From the NCBI RefSeq assembly GCF_005116655.2, contig NZ_CP050698.1, forward strand, positions 3,393,489 through 3,457,488: DNA of 64,000 bases, given 5' to 3'. Below the pieces are notes generated by a model. It saw only the letters and a program-made list of their open reading frames with translations, was not told the DNA's origin and did not search any database. Each line of letters begins with the position of its first letter. Position 1 is the stretch's first letter. This document shows, in pieces, positions 8,141 to 16,385 of this stretch. A program made the translations under genes and the position numbers. The DNA comes from Desulfosediminicola flagellatus. GTDB lineage: Bacteria; Desulfobacterota; Desulfobulbia; Desulfobulbales; Desulfocapsaceae.

Positions 8141-9409
8141 TTAAGCAGTCTTTAATTTATCTTCAGAACCATTTTGATACAGAACAACAGGATATTCGCC
8201 ATTTACAATTACCTGCTCAGAAATTACACATTCCTGTACATTTTCTTTTGAAGGCAGATCGTACATCACATCCAGCATGGCAGCTTCCATTACAGAGCGA
8301 AGACCACGAGCACCTGATTTACGCTCGAGAGCCTTTTTAGCAATAGCAAGCAAGGCACCTTCAGTAAATCTGAGCTGTATTCCATCAAACTCAAAAAGTT
8401 TCTCGTACTGTTTGGTCAGAGCATTTTTAGGCTCACGAAGAATCTTAACCAGATCATCTTCCTGAAGTTCCTGCATTGTCGCAATAACAGGAAGTCGTCC
8501 AACAAGTTCAGGGATGAGTCCAAACTTCAGAAGATCTTCAGGCTGAACAGATGCAAGCAATTCACCAAGTTCCTTCTTAGCCCCGCCCATAACTTCAGCA
8601 CCAAAACCGATCGATTTCTGCCCCTGACGCCTGTTAACAACGCTGTCCAAGCCAACAAAAGCACCACCACAAATAAACAGAATATTTGTAGTATCAACTT
8701 TTACAAGTTCCTGCTGAGGGTGCTTTCTGCCACCTTTAGGAGGAATTGAAGCAACTGTGCCTTCAATAATTTTCAGCAGAGCCTGTTGAACACCTTCACC
8801 AGAAACATCACGAGTCAGTGAAGGACTGTCAGATTTTCTGGCGATTTTATCGATCTCATCAATATAAATAATACCGCGCTCAGCTTTCTCAATATCATAA
8901 TCGGCAGCTTGCAGAAGGTTGACAAGGATATTTTCGACATCATCACCGACATATCCCGCCTCTGTGAGCGTAGTCGCATCAGCCATACAAAACGGAACGT
9001 TCAGGATTCTAGCCAGGGTCTGAGCAACAAGTGTTTTTCCTGAGCCGGTTGGTCCAATAAGAATGATATTGGATTTCTGCAGCTCTACTGAATCGTCATC
9101 AACCGGAGCATCGATTCTCTTATAATGATTGTGTACAGCGACAGAAAGAACCTTTTTGGCATACTCCTGCCCTATCACGTAATCATTAAGATAGTCGTGT
9201 ATTTCCATTGGCTTAAGAGATGACGCCACCAAAGAGTCTCCATCGTCTTCTGCATTCTCAAGCTCTTCAGAAACAATTTCATTGCACAACTCAATGCATT
9301 CATCACAGATAAATACATCAGGCCCTGCTATGAGCTTTTCGACTTCATCCTGATTCTTACCACAAAAGGAGCAATGACATTCCGGTTCATTGTTCTCAAT
9401 ATCACTCAT
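8141..9409 (-). CDS. clpX: ATP-dependent Clp protease ATP-binding subunit ClpX
   Basis: This 422-residue AAA+ unfoldase selects and unfolds substrates and feeds them to ClpP. The N-terminal zinc-binding domain uses Cys13, Cys16, Cys35 and Cys38. Visible are Walker A GPTGSGKT, the pore loop GYVGDD, the RKH loop in GGRKHP, and an IGFG segment for docking to ClpP. It starts one base after the clpP stop, so translational coupling is likely. Length and motif order are standard. Confidence 0.98.
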   Translation of the reverse strand: MSDIENNEPECHCSFCGKNQDEVEKLIAGPDVFICDECIELCNEIVSEELENAEDDGDSLVASSLKPMEIHDYLNDYVIGQEYAKKVLSVAVHNHYKRIDAPVDDDSVELQKSNIILIGPTGSGKTLVAQTLARILNVPFCMADATTLTEAGYVGDDVENILVNLLQAADYDIEKAERGIIYIDEIDKIARKSDSPSLTRDVSGEGVQQALLKIIEGTVASIPPKGGRKHPQQELVKVDTTNILFICGGAFVGLDSVVNRRQGQKSIGFGAEVMGGAKKELGELLASVQPEDLLKFGLIPELVGRLPVIATMQELQEDDLVKILREPKNALTKQYEKLFEFDGIQLRFTEGALLAIAKKALERKSGARGLRSVMEAAMLDVMYDLPSKENVQECVISEQVIVNGEYPVVLYQNGSEDKLKTA

Positions 9410-9410
9410 G

Positions 9411-10013
9411 TTATTTATCCTCAGCTATCACGTCTCTGTTCACGATCACTTTATCAATTAAACCGTACTCTGCGGCTTCGGCAGCACTCATAAAGTTATC
9501 GCGTTCTGTGTCAACGGAAATTTTTTCGATATCATGCCCGGTATGGTGAGAAAGGATTTTATTCAGATCTTCACGCATCCTCAAAATTTCACGGGCGTGG
9601 ATATCAATATCCGTTGCCTGACCCTGAAAACCACCCATTGGCTGATGTATCATGATTCTTGAATTAGGCAGAGAATAACGTTTGCCTGCAGTTCCTGCAG
9701 CAAGCAATAATGCTCCCATAGAAGCAGCCTGCCCGAGACAGAGAGTTGCAATGTCACACTTGACATATTGCATGGTATCATAAATTGCCATGCCAGCGGT
9801 AACAGAACCGCCAGGAGAGTTGATGTAAAATGTCACATCTTTCTCAGGATCCTCAGCTTCGAGAAAAAGAAACTGGGCAATTATAACGTTAGCGACATCA
9901 TCGTTGACGCCTGAACCAAGAAAAACAATACGTTCTTTGAGAAGACGGGAGTAAATATCGTAGGCACGTTCGCCGCGGGGACTCTGCTCAACTACCATTG
10001 GGACAAGATTCAT
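9411..10013 (-). CDS. clpP: ATP-dependent Clp protease proteolytic subunit ClpP
   Basis: This 200-residue serine protease forms the ClpXP chamber. With the start at 10013 the triad falls at Ser98 (GQAASMGA), His123 (MIHQPMGG) and Asp172 (DTERDNF), the usual numbering. An in-frame start at 10070 would add 19 residues. I prefer 10013 because AGGAG lies 7 bases before it, the family N-terminus [10 protein letters not shown] begins there, and the longer form would overlap a strong hairpin. The gene follows tig by 143 bases. Confidence 0.97.
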   Translation of the reverse strand: MNLVPMVVEQSPRGERAYDIYSRLLKERIVFLGSGVNDDVANVIIAQFLFLEAEDPEKDVTFYINSPGGSVTAGMAIYDTMQYVKCDIATLCLGQAASMGALLLAAGTAGKRYSLPNSRIMIHQPMGGFQGQATDIDIHAREILRMREDLNKILSHHTGHDIEKISVDTERDNFMSAAEAAEYGLIDKVIVNRDVIAEDK

Positions 10014-10032
10014 CGTCACACTCCTAAAATGG

Positions 10033-10068
10033 GACGACTGCAACGGGCGTGCGCCGGCTGCAGTCGTC
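10033..10068 (-). promoter_or_regulatory. strong hairpin before the clpP ribosome binding site
   Basis: GACGACTGCA and TGCAGTCGTC form a perfect 10-bp stem around a GC-rich 16-base loop. On the minus strand it ends 7 bases before AGGAG and is followed by only four T. It could be a partial terminator, an RNA-processing site, or a translation-control hairpin. Confidence 0.5.
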
Positions 10069-10156
10069 AAAGTTATGTATAAGATCTGACGTGACGCTCT
10101 TCAATCAGCGACCAGATCAAATATATATCCATTCCCGGCAGAATGCCAGGAGGCTG

Positions 10157-11494
10157 TTAACTTTCTTCAGATTCTTCTTCTTTTTTCTCAGCATCTTCTG
10201 CAGGAACAGGTTTTTCAGCAACCATTACCGCCTGCTCTTTTAAGAAATGAAGAATTTTCTCGTTAAGCAACTCATTCATGAACGGGAGAAGATCGTCACG
10301 GCTCTGGAAAAATTCTTTAACCTTTGCAACAGTCATATTGTACTGATCGCCGATGCGTTTGAAGCCACGCTCCATATCCTCATCTTCGACCTTGATCTCT
10401 TCAACCTCACCAATCTTTTTAAGGATGAAATCACCACGTACACGCTTTGCAGCTACATCAGCATTCTGCTCTGCAAGCTTCTCTTTAGAGAGACCTGCAG
10501 CCTCAAGAGTGATTCCGCTCTGCTTAAGCTGATCTTCGGTCTGCTTGATCATCTGCTCAATTTCAAAAGCGACAAGTCTGTTTGGCACTTCAAAGTCGTG
10601 TGCTTCAAGCAGCTTCTGCATCAAACGATCTGTAATGATACCTTCAGCACTCTCTTCGCGCTCTTTGATCTTGCGCTCACGAATAGACTCTTTAAGGGCA
10701 TCAATTGTCTCAAAAGACTCACTTACCTCTTTGGCAAATTCGTCATTAAGATCAGCCAGTACACGTTCTTTCACATCTTTAACGATGATTTTGAACTCTA
10801 CTTTTTTACCTTTAAGAATCGGGTTTGGATGAGACTCGGGGAAATCAACTTCATGAGAAGCTTCTTCACCTTTTTTCATGCCAACAAGTTTTTCCTCAAA
10901 CTCAGGTCCCATGCGGCCAGAACCGACATCAACACTGTAGTCTTCGTTTTTAACCTGCTTCATCTCGTTACCTTTGTGGTAACCCTGGAAATCAACGATG
11001 ACAACATCGCCGTTCTGAATCTCGCGGTCATCTACTGAACGAAGCACTGCCATTTCTTTCTGAAGAGTAGCGATTTCAGCGTCGATTTCCTCTTCGGAAA
11101 TTTCAACTTCCGGCTTTTCTACTTCGATACCCTTATACTCACCCAGCTCAAACTCAGGGCGGGTATCTACATTCGCGATATAAGTAAACGATCCATCTTC
11201 GTTGTAATTAACGCTGGTAATTTCAGGATGGGTAACTGCATCAATGTTCTCTTTCTCGATAACATCAAAATAAGTTTCCTGTACCAGTTTCTCACCAATT
11301 TCGCCTTCAACCTGCGGCTTATAGTTCTTAACAACGACAGATCTAGGCACTTTACCACGCCTGAAACCTTTCATCTTTGAGTCTTTTTTGAGCTTATCGT
11401 ATTCAGCATTCAGTCTTGGCTGAACTTCACTTTCCGGGAGCGTAATAGTGAGCTTTTTGGTAAGAGCACCAACACCTTCAATGTTTACTTCCAT
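10157..11494 (-). CDS. tig: trigger factor, ribosome-associated chaperone
   Basis: The product (445 residues from the ATG at 11494) binds ribosomal protein L23 and shields nascent chains. The N-terminal ribosome-binding domain contains the signature GFRRGKVP. A central FKBP-type prolyl isomerase domain begins near GDVVIVDFQGYHKGNE, and the C-terminal arms are long, helical and charged. An ATG nine bases further upstream (11503) is in frame, but the AAAGGA ribosome binding site overlaps it and lies 8 bases before 11494, so I choose 11494. The C-terminus ends in a glutamate/lysine-rich tail. It opens the tig-clpP-clpX-lon cluster. Confidence 0.96.
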   Translation of the reverse strand: MEVNIEGVGALTKKLTITLPESEVQPRLNAEYDKLKKDSKMKGFRRGKVPRSVVVKNYKPQVEGEIGEKLVQETYFDVIEKENIDAVTHPEITSVNYNEDGSFTYIANVDTRPEFELGEYKGIEVEKPEVEISEEEIDAEIATLQKEMAVLRSVDDREIQNGDVVIVDFQGYHKGNEMKQVKNEDYSVDVGSGRMGPEFEEKLVGMKKGEEASHEVDFPESHPNPILKGKKVEFKIIVKDVKERVLADLNDEFAKEVSESFETIDALKESIRERKIKEREESAEGIITDRLMQKLLEAHDFEVPNRLVAFEIEQMIKQTEDQLKQSGITLEAAGLSKEKLAEQNADVAAKRVRGDFILKKIGEVEEIKVEDEDMERGFKRIGDQYNMTVAKVKEFFQSRDDLLPFMNELLNEKILHFLKEQAVMVAEKPVPAEDAEKKEEESEES

Positions 11495-11650
11495 CTGAGT
11501 CATCCTTTCGTTTTTGTTCCCTGAAGTCTATATATACGAGCCGAGCATACATATGCCCTGATTGTCATCAGGCACCTGCCATAAACGTCATCGGCTATCT
11601 GACTGCATGGATTATTGTTCGTACCGGGAAGAAGTCTTGCAAATCTGCTT

Positions 11651-11756
<106 letters not shown>

Positions 11757-12109
11757 GTACCTGGACATGCCAACAGTACGAAAATGTATTCAAGCCAGTT
11801 TCCCTCTAAAGCTCATTACAAGCAAGAAGAATACATAAGTATTTAATCTGAGACTTTGTAATTCACATCCACCGCCCAGTCAAGGCCGGACTTTAATCAT
11901 TCTGCAAAGTGGCGCAAAAAAGTTGCTATAAATACCATTTCGGCGCTACACTTTCCACAATTATTTGAACATTCCCCTTCAAAAGATGTCTTTAGGGGGC
12001 AGAATCCAATAATTATTTGCTTTCTTGCGAAAAAGAATAACATTAGCTAAGGTTCTATTAAGGCCTAAGTAATCAACATAAAATAATAACTCATTTTTTT
12101 GAGGTACAT
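11757..12109. other. intergenic between divergent tRNA-Leu and selenoprotein gene
   Basis: About 350 AT-rich bases between divergently transcribed genes must hold two promoters. The string TATAAA near 11930 could be a -10 box, but I see no good -35 partner. A good ribosome binding site (GAGG) lies about 6 bases before the ATG at 12110. Confidence 0.4.
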
Positions 12110-12988
12110 ATGAGATTAACACCAACCCTAGTCGCCTGCATGGCTCTGTTTCTGGGAGCCTCCCCGGCTCTATCCGAGACTGTGGCTCAAGCAGGTCGTG
12201 ACCAAAACGTTGAATGGCAGGTACGGTCCAGCTGGCAACTTGACAGTAAACCTATCGATATTGTTCATTCTCTCGACGGCAACCGTGTTTTTATACTTGA
12301 CGCTCAGCAACGAGTCCTCATCTATGATAACAAAGGCGAATTACAGGGAAGAATGCCCGTAGGTGAAGGTGTAACAGCTATTGATATCGCTCCACAAGGA
12401 GAAGCGCTTTATCTCATCGACGAAAAGGCCAACAGCTTCACCAGTCTTCAACTCAGCTTTGTCCATGATATAGATGTTACAGGCTCCCCTTTCAAAGGAA
12501 AGGCGGATGCTCCGGTAACGATTGCCGTGTTTACGGATTTCGAATGACCTTACTGTGGCAAAATTGAGCCACTACTCGAGCAGGTGTTCGAGAACAACAA
12601 AGAAAACGTCAAGCTGGTATTCAAAAACATGCCACTTTACAAAATTCACAAAATGGCAGATGCCTCTCACAGAGCTGCAATGGCAGCAGGGATGCAAGGA
12701 AAATTCTGGGAATATCATGACAAGCTTTTTGCTGCTAAAAAACTCAGTAATGATCTTCTCGACTCTACAGCTAAAGAGCTGGGCCTCGATCTGGACAAGT
12801 TCAAAAAGGACATGAATTCTAACACCGTCCGACAGCTAATTCGTAAAGACCTTACAGATGCCCAGAAAGCCGGTGTCACCGGAACGCCATCTGTATTTAT
12901 TAATGGAAGAGCTCTCACTCAAAGATCTGTGCAGGGATTTCAGAGTCTGATTGATGAAGAACTGGCACAATCCAAAGAAGGTAAATAG
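12110..12988 (+). CDS. exported DsbA-like thioredoxin-fold selenoprotein (UPYC)
   Basis: The frame is interrupted only by one TGA at 12545-12547 and then runs to 12988, giving 292 residues with selenocysteine at position 146. Residues 1-22 are a signal peptide. Residues about 35-120 look like two or three beta-propeller-type repeats (DGNRVFILD, GEALYLID). A DsbA/DsbG-like thioredoxin domain follows, with the line GKADAPVTIAVFTDFE, then U-P-Y-C-G-K. Other members of this family have CPYC there, so UGA replaces the nucleophilic cysteine. The conserved cis-proline loop TGTPSVFING is present. The protein should act as a periplasmic thiol oxidoreductase or disulfide isomerase. A pseudogene is the alternative, but frame, motif and hairpin all argue against it. 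Confidence 0.9.
12545..12592 (+). promoter_or_regulatory. UGA codon and SECIS-like hairpin
   Basis: Downstream of the in-frame UGA, CTCGAG (12575-12580) pairs with TTCGAG (12587-12592). A further C-G pair closes an AGGT loop. The two G of the loop lie about 36 bases after the UGA, within the spacing known for bacterial SECIS elements bound by SelB. The hairpin is short, with one G-T pair. Confidence 0.75.
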
Positions 12989-12995
12989 TATATTA

Positions 12996-13970
12996 ATGAA
13001 TAATCAGTGTGTAAGCCAGGAACTGGCATTTGATGACAACCAGGCAGTCATCAGCTTGTATGGAGATCTCAACAGAAATCTACAGCTTATCGAGAAAAGC
13101 TCAGGAGTAAAAATCAGTGCTCGCGGAAACAACCTGTCTGTTTCCGGCAATCAGCACGATGTTGATATTGCATGCGAATTACTTTCGCAGCTCTATGACC
13201 TCATTGGAAAGGGCTATCCTGTATACAGCTCAGATTTCGCTTTTGGCATTCGCATACTCGAATCAACCCCCAATGCCAGCCTGGCCAAGATTTTTCTGGA
13301 TAAAGTATATGTCACTACACAAAACCGTGTCATATCACCGAAAACCCGGAACCAGAAAATTTACATTGATTCTATTCGCACCAATGATGTCGTCTTTGGT
13401 ATAGGACCAGCTGGCACCGGCAAGACCTACCTTGCCGTTGCCATGGCTGCATCTGCCCTGGTTACAGGTCAGGTTCGCTCAATAATACTGACCCGTCCAG
13501 CCGTAGAAGCCGGAGAAAAACTTGGATTTCTTCCCGGCGATCTCGCCCAGAAAGTAAATCCTTATCTCAGGCCTTTGCACGATGCGCTCAACGATATGGT
13601 TGGCGCTGAAAAATGCCAGGATCTCATTGAGAGGGGTGTTATTGAAATAGCACCCTTAGCTTTCATGCGCGGCAGAACACTGAGCAACGCGTTTATAATT
13701 CTTGACGAAGCTCAGAACACAACCAGAGAACAGATGAAAATGTTTCTCACACGGGTCGGTTTTGATTCGATGGCTGTAATAACCGGCGATATTACCCAGG
13801 TTGATTTGCCCAACAAACATCACTCAGGTCTTCTGGAAGCGCAAAAACTGCTAAAATCGATAGAGGGCATTTCTTTTTGCAGCTTCTCCAAAGATGATGT
13901 TGTACGGCATCCTCTTGTGCAAAAAATTATCCACGCCTACGAAACAAAACAGGATAGCAACACCGACTAA
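12996..13970 (+). CDS. phoH: PhoH-like ATPase (YbeZ type)
   Basis: The product (324 residues from the ATG at 12996) belongs to the PhoH/YbeZ family of P-loop ATPases, linked to RNA metabolism together with YbeY. The N-terminus resembles a KH-like RNA-binding segment (residues about 10-75). The ATPase domain has Walker [12 protein letters not shown], a FIILDEAQN Walker B and the downstream motif [11 protein letters not shown]. The frame is open further upstream into the selenoprotein gene, but 12996 starts 7 bases after that gene's stop and fits the family length. The neighbouring ybeY supports the assignment. Confidence 0.93.
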   Translation: MNNQCVSQELAFDDNQAVISLYGDLNRNLQLIEKSSGVKISARGNNLSVSGNQHDVDIACELLSQLYDLIGKGYPVYSSDFAFGIRILESTPNASLAKIFLDKVYVTTQNRVISPKTRNQKIYIDSIRTNDVVFGIGPAGTGKTYLAVAMAASALVTGQVRSIILTRPAVEAGEKLGFLPGDLAQKVNPYLRPLHDALNDMVGAEKCQDLIERGVIEIAPLAFMRGRTLSNAFIILDEAQNTTREQMKMFLTRVGFDSMAVITGDITQVDLPNKHHSGLLEAQKLLKSIEGISFCSFSKDDVVRHPLVQKIIHAYETKQDSNTD

Positions 13971-14053
13971 GTAAAAACGGTAATTCCAAAAAATTACAGC
14001 AATGTATTCAACGTAACTCATTCATAACAATATATCTGCAACTCCAAACTGCC

Positions 14054-15250
14054 ATGCCAGTAGACATATCCGCCCACTACACTCTGGATAGCCACCCGAT
14101 CAGTCACAAAAAACTTGAGTTGCTGACCCGGTGGTTTATGAAACAACTTGAAGTGACGAATCACACCGTCTCTCTTCTGCTCGTCGACGACGAGGAAATC
14201 CGTTGGTTAAACAGTCAGTATAGAAATAAAGACACAGCGACAAACGTCCTTTCTTTCGCACTGACTGAAGGCGAAGCTGATACCCTCGACTTTCTGCCAA
14301 TCAACGAACTTGGAGATATAATTATATCTCTTGATACCGCGTTGCGGGAATCCATCGAATTCGGCCAGTCTCTTCAATACAGGATGAGTTGGCTCATATT
14401 ACACGGACTGCTGCATCTCTTAGGCCACGACCATGAACGCTCTGAACAGGAAGCCGAAGATATGTATGCAAAAGAGCAGGAGCTCTTAAAACGATTAGAA
14501 CATTACAGGAGACATATAATGCCGCAACTTGCTATTAATGTTGATCATGTTGCTACAGTCCGGCAGGCCCGCGGAACTACTGAGCCTGATCCGGTTACTG
14601 CCGCAGGTATCTGCGAACTTGCTGGAGCATCCGGCATCGTGGTTCATCTGCGTGAAGACCGCAGACATATACAGGACCGCGATGTACAACTGCTCAGGCA
14701 AACTATAAAAACCAGAATGAACCTTGAAATGGGTGCTACCAAAGAGATGATCGGTATTGCCCAGAATCTTGTTCCCGATATGGTGACCCTTGTCCCTGAA
14801 AAACGACAGGAACTCACAACTGAAGGTGGTCTTGATGTTGTAGGCCAGCAGAAAAAAATTACCAAAGCTATTGAAAAGCTTAGTCAGAAAAATATCCCCG
14901 TTTCACTCTTTGTAGATCCGGATATCGAGCAGATAGCGGCTAGTCGTCAAGCTGGCGCAACCTTTGTTGAAATACATACGGGTCGTTATAGTGACGCTCT
15001 TTCAGATGAAGAGCGAGATCTAGAATTCACCTTGATTGAAGAAGCGGCCCAGGAAGCGTTTCAAATGGGGTTGCGCGTTAATGCAGGCCACGGTCTGGAT
15101 TACATTAATACCGCACGGGTTGCGGCCCTGGATACCATAGAAGAGCTTTCTATTGGTCACGCGGTTATCAGCCGTGCAGTATTTGTCGGCCTTGATCAGG
15201 CTGTTCGTGAAATGCTTGCGATTGTTCAGCAGGCTAAAATGTCATTCTAA
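14054..15250 (+). CDS. ybeY: YbeY endoribonuclease fused in frame to PdxJ
   Basis: One uninterrupted frame of 398 codons covers two complete enzymes. Codons 1-155 encode YbeY, a zinc-dependent endoribonuclease for 16S rRNA maturation and ribosome quality control, shown by the metal motif [11 protein letters not shown] and by [13 protein letters not shown]. Codons 156-398 encode full PdxJ. There is no stop and only E-H-Y-R-R-H-I between the two. An AGGAG 7 bases before the internal ATG suggests PdxJ is also made alone. The first ATG has only a weak ribosome binding site. Whether ribosomes make the fusion, or whether YbeY simply lost its stop, cannot be decided from sequence. A sequencing error removing a stop is also possible. 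Confidence 0.85.
   Translation: MPVDISAHYTLDSHPISHKKLELLTRWFMKQLEVTNHTVSLLLVDDEEIRWLNSQYRNKDTATNVLSFALTEGEADTLDFLPINELGDIIISLDTALRESIEFGQSLQYRMSWLILHGLLHLLGHDHERSEQEAEDMYAKEQELLKRLEHYRRHIMPQLAINVDHVATVRQARGTTEPDPVTAAGICELAGASGIVVHLREDRRHIQDRDVQLLRQTIKTRMNLEMGATKEMIGIAQNLVPDMVTLVPEKRQELTTEGGLDVVGQQKKITKAIEKLSQKNIPVSLFVDPDIEQIAASRQAGATFVEIHTGRYSDALSDEERDLEFTLIEEAAQEAFQMGLRVNAGHGLDYINTARVAALDTIEELSIGHAVISRAVFVGLDQAVREMLAIVQQAKMSF
14519..15250 (+). CDS. pdxJ: pyridoxine 5'-phosphate synthase (possible internal translation product)
   Basis: The 243-residue product is a normal-length PdxJ. It condenses 3-amino-2-oxopropyl phosphate with 1-deoxyxylulose 5-phosphate in the last step of the DXP-dependent vitamin B6 pathway. 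Family marks are the N-terminal [30 protein letters not shown], and the C-terminal [12 protein letters not shown] and [14 protein letters not shown]. The start at 14519 is strongly supported by AGGAG at 14507-14511. The gene lies in the same frame as ybeY with no stop between them. Confidence 0.95.
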   Translation: MPQLAINVDHVATVRQARGTTEPDPVTAAGICELAGASGIVVHLREDRRHIQDRDVQLLRQTIKTRMNLEMGATKEMIGIAQNLVPDMVTLVPEKRQELTTEGGLDVVGQQKKITKAIEKLSQKNIPVSLFVDPDIEQIAASRQAGATFVEIHTGRYSDALSDEERDLEFTLIEEAAQEAFQMGLRVNAGHGLDYINTARVAALDTIEELSIGHAVISRAVFVGLDQAVREMLAIVQQAKMSF

Positions 15251-15424
15251 CTCAATCAGCTTTACTACGTTCACCTGATTCATATTAGTCTGCACACAAA
15301 CAGATAAAATATACAGCCTTGCAATGCTCTTCATAAATGCACCTGGAATCAACAGAGAATTAATACGTTAGAAATAAAATAACATTGTTTGTGAAAAAAC
15401 TATGCAGAAAGACATGATTGACAA

Positions 15425-15454
15425 TTGACAATCTTTAAACTGATGTGGTAAATA
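15425..15454 (+). promoter_or_regulatory. sigma70-like promoter of tRNA-Leu (TAA)
   Basis: TTGACA (15425-15430) and TAAATA (15449-15454) are separated by 18 bases and end 9 bases before the tRNA. A second TTGACA at 15418-15423 lies too far upstream for the same -10 box. Confidence 0.75.
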
Positions 15455-15463
15455 CAACGTCGC

Positions 15464-15551
15464 GCCTGGGTGGTGGAACTGGTAGACACCCGAGACTTAA
15501 AATCTCGTGGGCCTTGCGCCCGTGCGAGTTCGATTCTCGCCCTAGGCACCA
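15464..15551 (+). tRNA. tRNA-Leu (TAA)
   Basis: This 88-base class II tRNA has a long variable arm and encoded CCA. The acceptor GCCTGGG pairs with CCTAGGC with one G-T pair, and the anticodon loop ACTTAAAA gives TAA. Confidence 0.96.
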
Positions 15552-15560
15552 AAAGACAGA

Positions 15561-15605
15561 GGGCTTTCTGATTTGTAGTTAATCAGAAAGCCCTTTTCTT
15601 TTTTA
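15561..15605 (+). terminator. intrinsic terminator after tRNA-Leu (TAA)
   Basis: A 13-bp perfect stem (GGGCTTTCTGATT with AATCAGAAAGCCC) is followed by TTTTCTTTTTT. Confidence 0.95.
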
Positions 15606-16043
15606 GTAACACATACATTCTACACCTGCACATATCACATACAGACATATCACTCCCCGGCAGTCATTTTACCACGTTCCCAGGCCTGTACCGCACAGCG
15701 TATTTGAAAGCATCGCTAACTATAAAATTTCCTTGGGTACCTCGAAAAATTTATCTTTCCTGATGATATATCGATAATACTTCAGTATTATCACCCTTCT
15801 GCCTAACATACTCTGCGCTCGATATATTTTCATTAAATAGCATTTTTATCAAATTATTCGCTTAGCTCAAAAACAGACCTAGCGCCTTGATTTACAACTA
15901 CAATTCACTTTTTCAACAAATTATTGCTCTTGAAATTACGTATATTTACCCATTTACAGAACAGTTCTAAAAATATAGCATAGTCAGTGGAGATAAGCAG
16001 TTAGGGTAATCCATTGTCAATGCAACTTTTAATGAGGAATAAA
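15606..16043. other. intergenic, nothing recognised
   Basis: About 440 AT-rich bases between the tRNA terminator and a small gene. I see no open frame with coding character and no structured RNA that I recognise. A promoter for the small gene is expected near its 3' end. Confidence 0.5.
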
Positions 16044-16232
16044 ATGGATCGCACCGGAGAAGACGACGGATCAAAATTTCCGCCTAAAAGAAAATCGGAA
16101 AAGAGTAAACGCAAGACTGATACATTTACTTCAGAAATGCACTTTATCGTAACACGAAATAAACGAAACATCTGGCAGGATGATATGTATGACACTCCTC
16201 CAAACAGCGCAGACTTACCAGTCTTCAATTAA
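16044..16232 (+). CDS. small basic protein of unknown function
   Basis: This 62-residue product is supported by GAGGA 5 bases before the ATG and by an intrinsic terminator 38 bases after the stop. It has a highly basic middle (many Lys and Arg between residues 14 and 25) and a polar tail ending ADLPVF. I do not recognise a family. It is convergent with the megasynthase operon and has no evident link to it. An in-frame ATG at 16014 lacks a good ribosome binding site. Confidence 0.55.
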   Translation: MDRTGEDDGSKFPPKRKSEKSKRKTDTFTSEMHFIVTRNKRNIWQDDMYDTPPNSADLPVFN

Positions 16233-16270
16233 TTGTCTGGCAATTCACAGGTCGCCTAAAAAACCAAAAT

Positions 16271-16301
16271 CCCGGTTCTAGCATGAAACCGGGATTTTTT
16301 T
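16271..16301. terminator. intrinsic terminator, possibly bidirectional
   Basis: CCCGGTT and AACCGGG form a 7-bp stem with a 9-base loop, followed on the plus strand by seven T. On the minus strand the trailing ATTTT is weaker. It sits between the small gene and the end of the megasynthase operon and may stop both. Confidence 0.85.
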
Positions 16302-16385
16302 GTTTTGATTACTGCATAATTACGACCAATTCATCAGAATCAGTCGATTTCAGAGCTGACAGTCACATTCGTTGATTCTCAAAAA

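Noticed and set aside
11913-11935. Possible sigma54 promoter (TGGC and TTGC boxes) upstream of the selenoprotein gene
   Set aside because: The GG and GC elements are about two bases further apart than the strict -24/-12 spacing allows.
12545-12547. Nonsense mutation making the DsbA-like gene a pseudogene
   Set aside because: The TGA replaces exactly the catalytic cysteine codon, the rest of the frame is intact, and a SECIS-like hairpin follows.
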